DNA from: Stentor coeruleus
Taxonomy: Eukaryota; Ciliophora; Heterotrichea; Heterotrichida; Stentoridae
Direction of reading: 5' to 3'
DNA length: 56,800 bases
NCBI GenBank assembly: GCA_001970955.1
Contig: MPUH01000405.1
Coordinates: forward strand, 1 to 56,800
Part shown: positions 50,828-56,800 of the stretch, in pieces
Layout of the letters: every line of letters starts with the position of its first letter
Numbering within the stretch: position 1 is the stretch's first letter
Notes under the pieces: generated by a model
The model's database searches: none
Told to the model about the DNA's origin: nothing
Seen by the model: only the letters and a program-made list of their open reading frames with translations
Position numbers and translations under genes: made by a program

Positions 50828-51710
50828 GGTTTTTATAGATGGGGTAATATAAGTTCAATATTTTATGGGATTTTTTCCTGGAGATACTTTTTAGGTTTTG
50901 CTTGGAAGCTGGATTAAAAGAACAGGGCTTGATTTTATATATAGTATAAAAAGGATTGTTAAAAGTGTGAGGGAATTTTATTTTTTAAGATGATTTGATT
51001 GTGTGTATGTTTAATATTTATGAGAAATTAAACTATTAATGGGTTTAATTTTATAATGCTGTAGTAATAACAACTGTAGGATGAATTTTGGATTTTTTTG
51101 TTTTAGTGTTGATATAGTTTTTATGTTAAAAGGTATGGTGTTGTAGATAAAAACTAAATTTTATAAAAACTTGATATAGTTTTTTAGTTTGTTCGTATAA
51201 ATTTTTTTATTTAAATAAATCCAAAATAAAACTCCAGATATTAAAGTTAGCATAAATAAAACCTTCTACAGCATTTTGAATAAAAAAATTCCATGGGTAA
51301 ATTTTCTATCAACGACATCCTCTAATCCTAATTATCCTTTATCACCTAAAATAGCCACATCAATATCTAACAACTTAAAAAATTATTATAATTATTTTAA
51401 AATCTTTCCAATACAATAACCGTATCTCTATTCAATCATCCCTATATTTCAACTTACACCTAAAAGTTTTTCTATAATTATTTCCCACATAAAATATCAT
51501 ATTCATCATTCTACTCAAACATTATTTTTTAAATAAAAATCTCTTTTTCTTTAAACATAAAACAAACAAACCCTTCAAAAAAAAAAAAATATATAATCCC
51601 TTAACTCACACACAGACTATTTTCTCAAACCTAACCTATTCTTATAAAAACCATAAAATTGTATATCAAACTACACAAATATATAATTATCAGTAGCATT
51701 AAATTAAGCA
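50828..51710. other. divergent promoter region with skew switch near 51215
   Basis: The plus strand is G-rich to about 51200 and then C-rich and nearly G-free up to the plus-strand gene at 51711. This is a clean example of opposite asymmetry for divergent genes. No gene or RNA seen. Confidence 0.6.
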
Positions 51711-52547
51711 ATGTTTACTGAGGATCCGAAAATCTTAGCCAAAAAAATCCTGAAATTCGAGGAATCCACACGAAAATCAGGTGAGTACCAAAAACGCCTT
51801 GAAGATGAAATTATCGCTTTAAAAAAACAACTAAAATCCAAAGCTGAAGTTGAAGAATTGTTAAAACTTGAACTAATGAAGACTAAAAGGAACTATAATT
51901 CCATACAATCCTCATACCAAAAATTAAACCATGATTATTTAAACCTTCTTGACCTTCTTAGAAGCAAAACAGCTAAAAAACAGGAGCTTTCTAGATCATT
52001 GCGATCACTTGAATCGCAATTATCAGAGCAAGTTTTATCAAAAAGTAATATATAAGAAGATAGTATTTATAAATCATTGTCAGATGAAATAGCTGGGCTT
52101 AAAAGTCAGATTGAGGAAAAAGAGTTTTTAAGTGAACAAAATTGTAGGAACATGAAAGTTATGAAAGATGAATTGGCGGAACAGTTGAAGATTGCTAAGA
52201 CTTCAGAACTTGCGTTGAAGAGATCTTTGGAGAAACTGCAGAAGGATTTTCAAGATAAGGAGAATATACTAAAATCCTTTGACGATAAATTCAAACTGGC
52301 TGAAGAAAGTCTTAAACTATTCTATATGACTGTAAAGCACAAAGAAGACCAAATCAACTTAGAAAGACTGTAATAAAAATATAGAAAACTTAAAGAAGCT
52401 GAAGCTAAAGAGCTTGCCCTTCAAGTCGCTATAAAAAACTTACAGCAAGAAAACAAAAGCTTAAGACATGAAAAAGATGGGGAAATCATCAAAAAAAGAC
52501 GAGAGGACATGGTATCTAGGTGCTCAGCATATACAAGTCCTATATAG
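51711..52547 (+). CDS. coiled-coil protein with two 15-nt introns
   Basis: A 268-residue protein from three exons (introns 52045-52059 and 52370-52384), ending at TAG 52545-52547. Without splicing the frame would stop three times. The protein is almost entirely Glu/Lys/Leu/Gln-rich coiled coil (KKILKFEESTRKSGEYQKRL, RSLESQLSEQVLSK, LKSQIEEKEFLSEQN), and the third exon continues the coil (KELALQVAIKNLQQENKSL) before a short tail, CSAYTSPI. No enzymatic motif. Probably structural, family not recognised. It is convergent with the ABCC gene. Confidence 0.8.
52045..52059 (+). other. 15-nt intron
   Basis: GTAATATATAAGAAG, phase 1, with an in-frame TAA when retained. It joins exon 1 to the coil-rich exon 2. 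Confidence 0.85.
52370..52384 (+). other. 15-nt intron
   Basis: GTAATAAAAATATAG, phase 2, with tandem TAA TAA in frame when retained. It joins exon 2 to exon 3. Confidence 0.85.
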
Positions 52548-52721
52548 TTATCAACTAATAGTTCATTTAATCAAAATATAAAATGGAAATCCCTTTATGT
52601 AATCTTGAATCCTCAAGAAAATTATTTTTTTACTATAAAATCTTCAAAGTCAAACTGATAAAACCTGTAAAACTTATATAGCTTTCTAATTACCATATAA
52701 AAATTATTTGTTTATGAATAT

Positions 52722-55700
52722 CTAACTATATTGACTGCTCTTATCATCTAATTCCTGAGGATCTTGGGTTGATTTTTCTGTCAACGAAATTCCTGCGTTA
52801 TTTAGCATTGTATAAAAAATAGTATTTTTATTTGTCCCTAGTTCTAAAGGACTATCAAACTCTTTACACTCTCCTTCATCCATAACAAGTATCCTATCAC
52901 TATCTATAACTGTTTGTATTCTATGTGCAATAACTATTAATGTTGATTTTTCAAATTCTCTTTTTGTGATTACTTGTATCAAAGCATCAGTTTCGCTATC
53001 AACATTAGATGTAGCTTCATCCATAAGAACAATTTTGTTTTTCTTTAAAACAGCTCTTGCTATGCATAATAACTGTTTTTGGCCAGCAGATAAACCGATA
53101 CCTCCTCCATTGATTTCAATTTCAAGTCTTTTATCAAATGCAAAAATATAATCCTTTAGGTTTACAGTTTCAAGTACATTTAAAATTTCATCTTCTGTGT
53201 GTTCTTTATAAGGATCTAAGTTGTTTTGGATTGTTGTATCGAATAAAATAGGTTGCTGAGGTATGACTGAAATTTGTCCCCTAAGATTCTTCAAACTTAA
53301 ATCCAAATAATTTATATCATCAATAAAAATTGTCCCTGACACAGGCTGCACCAGTCTACTTAAAACCTGTATGATTGAAGATTTACCTGAACCAGTCCTG
53401 CCTACAACACCTATTTTTTCACTAGGATGTATTTCAAAAGACAAATTCTTTAAACTTAAAGGTAAATCCGGTTGATATCTCATAGACAAATTCTCAAACC
53501 TTATTTTCCCTTGGGTTATACAAAATGTATTAGTTTTTTTGCAATCTTTTTCTTTAGGTAGTTTTGTATACTCAAGCAATCTCTGGGCTGAAGTTAAAGT
53601 AGACTTCATTTCAAGTATATCCTTAGAAAAACTCGACGCAATCCCTAACAAATTTGTCGTAGTTGCTAAAGAATACGCTGCCAATGAGGCATCAACATAA
53701 TCTCTTATAGAAACAATAATAATAACATTGAAGATTATAATAAGAATACTTGCCAGATCACAATAAAGTCTATTAAAAGACATAAATGTATTGAAAGTTA
53801 TAAAAGCTCTATAATGTTGATGTATAGTATTAGTAAAATCAGTACGAAATTTGTCTTCGAGTTTTAAACATCTGATTGTTGGAAGACCTTTAAGAGCTGA
53901 ATTTACTGCAGATAAAAATGGAGCTTTACATATGCTTTCGATTTTACGTAAATGAGATATTATAGGAGAGACACTTTTCATTAAAATGATTAATAACCCA
54001 AGCCATATAGGTAGGATAATAGCATTATAAGGAACGACAATATCTGTTGCTAGAATACTTCCTACAAGTAATGATGTACTTAATGATGCATTTACTAAAT
54101 AGAAAATAAGTGAACTGTCTATATTTGTTACATCTTTTGATAAACGACTTATTATTCTCCCTGCTGGATTCTTATCAAAAAACACTGAATCTGTTGTTAT
54201 TAGACGCTTAACTGCTTTGTTGTGTAGGCCATAGTTAGAAAAAGTACTTAGGTTACTTAGTGTCCATAGGGTTAGAAAAGATAAACCATAGAGACAGACT
54301 AATAGAAACCCAAGACCATCAAGATAATATTCTTTGTTACCTGGCTCATAAGGTTTATAACTATGGGAACTCCAATAAAGCATCATTTGAAATGATGCTT
54401 GGGATAGAGATAAACACAAGAATACAAAAATAACTATAACAATAGACTTATACCCGAACTTAAGATATCTCCAAAAAGTTAGGTATTTCAATCTATCATC
54501 GGATTCTTCTTCAGCAAGGAGTAATTTTTCAAACCCCCCTTCTCCCGCATTTTTTACTTTTGTCTTTGATACTTTAATCGACTGTTCTGAATCCCCGTAT
54601 TTCTCAAACAAATCTTTACGTTTTTTAAATTTCTTATAAGTTCCAAAAAACTCAATATTCCCACTATCTAAAACCATAATCTTATCAGCTTCAGGTAAAA
54701 ATTTCTTCTGATGTGTTGCCAAAATAACAGTTTTCTCTTTAAGTATACCTCTAATACACTTATAAAATATATAATTAGCAACTTCTGAATCTACAGAGCT
54801 CAACGGATCATCTAACAATACAATTTCAGTATCAGAATAGACAGTTCTTGCTAAATTTATCCTTGTTTTTTGTCCTCCACTTAATGTTGCCCCTCTATCA
54901 CCTACAAGAGTTTCATCAGAATTTTTAAACATTTGTAGGTCTTTTGTTAATGCACAGCTTTTTATAACATCTTGATATTTTTGTTCATCATATTCTCGAT
55001 CCATTAGAATATTATCTTTTACGCTACCAGAAATTATCCAAGGATCTTCGGATGCATATGAAATTGTCCCACTTATATCCATTTTACCAGTTTTTAGTTC
55101 GATTTCACCAAGAAGTCCAAGAAGTAGAGAACTTTTACCACAACCAACTGGGCCGATAATAAGCAAAAGGTCGCCTGGATTAAGTTTTATTGATATGTTT
55201 TGTAAACACTCACGATAAAGCATTTTGCTACGTCGGGGCTCTGGTTCATTTGTTTCAAGTCTTTCATTTACTTCTACTTTGCGATAACTATATGAAGCTC
55301 TTCTTATTGAAACACTGTTTTTACGACTTAAACAATGGCTTTGTGGCGAGTGTTCACTAAGCTGAAGAACTTCTCCTATCCTTTTAAGAACCCCTGAAAA
55401 AACTACTAAAATCATGACAGCAAAAGAATTCAAAAACACAATATTAATATGGCTTGTAAAATAAAGACATATAAGTAAATAAGTCTTCCCTAAATCCAAA
55501 AATTTCCCTTCGTTCAAATGCACATAAAAAGTAACAAAAATTGCTAGCCCAATTCCTGACATGCTTCCAACATGTAATATCAAATTCAAATTATTAAGTT
55601 TTAATTGCTCAATAATTTCACTCCTTCTTTTCTTTGAAACCAATGAAACAAAAAAATTTTCCCAGGTATATAGTTTAATAGTCTTAATTCCTTCAACAAC

Positions 55701-55757
55701 ATTTCTTATGAGTTTTATTCTTTCGTCTCCACAAAGATTTGAAGTCTGTCTGTATTT
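52722..55757 (-). CDS. ABCC-type (MRP) transporter, N-terminally truncated
   Basis: An open frame of about 1010 codons down from 55757; the first 38 codons precede the earliest listed in-frame start. It contains the end of TMD1 (DERIKLIRNVVEGIKTIKLY), NBD1 (Walker A GPVGCGKSS, signature LSGGQ, Walker B LLDDPLSSVD), a linker, TMD2 (six helices, with ...KNPAGRIISRLSKD), and NBD2 (Walker A GRTGSGKSS, signature LSAGQ, Walker B LMDEATSNVDSE). The Asp in place of Glu after NBD1 Walker B is normal for ABCC proteins. The first TMD1 helices are missing: upstream the frame shifts (stop TGA at 55758-55760) and then meets a duplicated segment at 55920. It is either a recently broken gene or a misassembly. 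Confidence 0.85.
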   Translation of the reverse strand, partial: KYRQTSNLCGDERIKLIRNVVEGIKTIKLYTWENFFVSLVSKKRRSEIIEQLKLNNLNLILHVGSMSGIGLAIFVTFYVHLNEGKFLDLGKTYLLICLYFTSHINIVFLNSFAVMILVVFSGVLKRIGEVLQLSEHSPQSHCLSRKNSVSIRRASYSYRKVEVNERLETNEPEPRRSKMLYRECLQNISIKLNPGDLLLIIGPVGCGKSSLLLGLLGEIELKTGKMDISGTISYASEDPWIISGSVKDNILMDREYDEQKYQDVIKSCALTKDLQMFKNSDETLVGDRGATLSGGQKTRINLARTVYSDTEIVLLDDPLSSVDSEVANYIFYKCIRGILKEKTVILATHQKKFLPEADKIMVLDSGNIEFFGTYKKFKKRKDLFEKYGDSEQSIKVSKTKVKNAGEGGFEKLLLAEEESDDRLKYLTFWRYLKFGYKSIVIVIFVFLCLSLSQASFQMMLYWSSHSYKPYEPGNKEYYLDGLGFLLVCLYGLSFLTLWTLSNLSTFSNYGLHNKAVKRLITTDSVFFDKNPAGRIISRLSKDVTNIDSSLIFYLVNASLSTSLLVGSILATDIVVPYNAIILPIWLGLLIILMKSVSPIISHLRKIESICKAPFLSAVNSALKGLPTIRCLKLEDKFRTDFTNTIHQHYRAFITFNTFMSFNRLYCDLASILIIIFNVIIIVSIRDYVDASLAAYSLATTTNLLGIASSFSKDILEMKSTLTSAQRLLEYTKLPKEKDCKKTNTFCITQGKIRFENLSMRYQPDLPLSLKNLSFEIHPSEKIGVVGRTGSGKSSIIQVLSRLVQPVSGTIFIDDINYLDLSLKNLRGQISVIPQQPILFDTTIQNNLDPYKEHTEDEILNVLETVNLKDYIFAFDKRLEIEINGGGIGLSAGQKQLLCIARAVLKKNKIVLMDEATSNVDSETDALIQVITKREFEKSTLIVIAHRIQTVIDSDRILVMDEGECKEFDSPLELGTNKNTIFYTMLNNAGISLTEKSTQDPQELDDKSSQYS
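53903..54783 (-). repeat. left copy of 881-bp duplication
   Basis: This part of the ABCC gene (linker to mid TMD2) matches 55920-56800 at a constant offset of 2017 bp with no net indel and only scattered substitutions. The right copy runs off the window edge, so the true length is unknown. Confidence 0.9.
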
Positions 55758-55919
55758 TCACTAAGTCCACAAACTATCATTATGATAGGTATATGAGCTA
55801 TAAGTACACCAATACCTATAATCCCATTAAAATCAAATAGATAGTAAATTGCAAGTACAGCAAAAAGTATGGTTAAAGGTGTTGAAAAAAGGTAAAGGGC
55901 GGAATACAGGACATACACC
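55758..55919 (-). pseudogene. TMD1 fragment of ABCC gene, out of frame with downstream part
   Basis: Reads ...YVLYSALYLFSTPLTILFAV, then IIGIGVLIAHIPIIMIVCG, typical of ABCC TMD1 helices. This frame continues to a TAA at 55715, while the ABCC body uses another frame from 55757 on. No 15- to 17-nt GT-AG intron reconciles the two, so a frameshift lies at about 55740-55765. Upstream, at 55920, sequence homologous to TMD2 of the second copy begins, out of frame with this piece. Confidence 0.6.
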
Positions 55920-56800
55920 TTACTGCAGATAAAAATGGAGCTTTGCATATACTTTCGATTTTACGTAGACGAGATATTATAGGAGAGACACTTTTCATTA
56001 AAATGATTAATAACCCAAGCCATATAGGTAGGATAATAGTATTATAAGGAACGACAATATCTGTTGCTAGAATACTTCCTACAAGTAATGATGTACTTAA
56101 TTATGCATTTACTATATAGAAAATAAGTGAACCATCTATGTTGGATACATCTTTTGATAAACGAATTATTATTCTCCCTGCTGGATTCTTATCAAAAAAT
56201 ACTGAATCTGTTGTTATTAGACGCTTAACTGCTTTATTGTATAGGCCATAGTTAGAAATAGTACTTAGGTTATTTAGTGACCATAGGGTTAGGAAAACTG
56301 AACCATAGAGACAGACTAATAGAAACCCAAGACCATCAAGATAATACTCTTTTTTACCTGCTTCATAAGGTTTATAACTATGGGAACTCCAATAAAGCAT
56401 CATTTGAAATGATGCTTGGGATAGAGCTACACACAGGGATACAAAAATAATTACAACAATAGACTTATACCCGAACTTAAGATATCTCCAAAAAGTTAAG
56501 TATTTCAATGTATCATCAGATTCTTCTTCAGCAAGGAGCAATTTTTCAAACCCCCCTTCTCCCGCATTTTTCACTTTAGTTTTCGATATCTTAATCGATT
56601 GTTCTGAATCCCCATATTTTTCAAACAGATCTTTACGTTTTTTTAATTTCTTATAAGTCCCAAAAAACTCAATATTCCCACTATCTAAAACCATAATTTT
56701 GTCAGCTTCAGGTAAATTTTTTTTCTGATGTGTTGCCAAAATAACAGTTTTCTCTTTAAGTATACCTCTAATACACTTATAAAATATATAATTAGCAACT
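55920..56800 (-). pseudogene. partial second ABCC copy (right edge), with nonsense codon
   Basis: Homologous to 53903-54783 and in the same orientation. It reads the end of NBD1 (MATHQKKNLPEADKIMVLDSG), the linker and TMD2 up to IVNA, then a stop at 56101-56103 where the other copy has Ser (TCA to TAA). Beyond the stop the same frame stays open to 55920 (CKAPFLSAV), where homology ends abruptly. It continues past the window edge, so it may be the 3' part of a longer gene. Nonsense codon and abrupt end suggest a decaying duplicate. Confidence 0.65.

Noticed and set aside
1-56800. Alternative genetic code (TGA = Trp or TAA/TAG = Gln)
   Set aside because: Conserved proteins such as TSR1, PKG and the SET protein are complete under the standard code, use TGG for Trp and CAA/CAG for Gln, and end at TAA or TAG.
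1-56800. tRNA, rRNA, CRISPR array, telomere repeat or intact transposon
   Set aside because: I looked for T-arm motifs, spaced repeats, terminal telomere-type repeats and transposase or integrase motifs on both strands and saw none; a covariance-model scan would be decisive for RNAs.

Overview
The window looks like macronuclear DNA of a heterotrich ciliate, most likely Stentor or a close relative. Three things point there. It is AT-rich and gene-dense, with mostly uninterrupted genes. Seven introns could be placed and each is exactly 15 nt (GTA...AG). The conserved proteins read through under the standard code, with Trp from TGG and TAA/TAG as stops; this argues against Blepharisma (TGA = Trp) and against Paramecium or Tetrahymena (TAA/TAG = Gln). 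The genus is inference.

Layout. 0.5-4.7 kb: three tandem minus-strand paralogs of an unrecognised family. 4.9-8.0 kb: a coiled-coil protein, a small four-helix membrane protein and a CTF-x-P repeat protein. 8.2-9.4 kb: decayed membrane-protein fragments. 10-13.7 kb: a ULK4-like kinase with ARM/HEAT repeats. 14.3-16.7 kb: a B-box/WD40 protein. 18.2-20.2 kb: a hybrid histidine kinase. 20.3-22.3 kb: TSR1, convergent with an OSCA/TMEM63-like channel (22.4-24.9 kb). 25.5-28.7 kb: a SHIPPO-repeat protein, two tandem unknown paralogs and another unknown. 28.9-31.9 kb: a four-cNMP-domain PKG. 32.7-34.9 kb: a FAM135-type lipase-like protein. 36.3-41.7 kb: a RING protein, a long coiled-coil protein and a small KVRF-motif protein. 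42.2-45.5 kb: an ATXR3/SDG2-like SET methyltransferase. 46.2-50.8 kb: a small unknown, an RBR-like protein, an SNF1/AMPK-family kinase and a TPR-like protein. 51.7-52.5 kb: a coiled-coil protein with two introns. 52.7 kb to the right edge: a truncated ABCC transporter and a damaged partial second copy.

There is no operon logic. The common theme is signalling (three kinases, a histidine kinase, channel and transporter genes) plus proteins expected in cilia or the cell cortex (ULK4-like, SHIPPO, CTF-x-P, coiled coils).

Two cautions on reading the window. First, five single-N positions sit between near-identical direct repeats of 60-141 bp. These look like unmerged contig overlaps, and they artificially break the coiled-coil gene at 4.9 kb, the PKG gene and the RING gene. 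Second, intergenic DNA carries a strong strand asymmetry that follows transcription: on the coding strand, 5' flanks are C-rich and nearly G-free, and 3' flanks are G-rich and C-poor, with sharp switch points between genes.

Best candidates for something undescribed are the triple-paralog family at 0.5-4.7 kb (C-terminal W-x-W-x-TP-x-YS block ending K-x-V-x-FD), the skew architecture, and the ILICPDKKK paralog pair. I found no CRISPR array, tRNA, rRNA or intact transposon.
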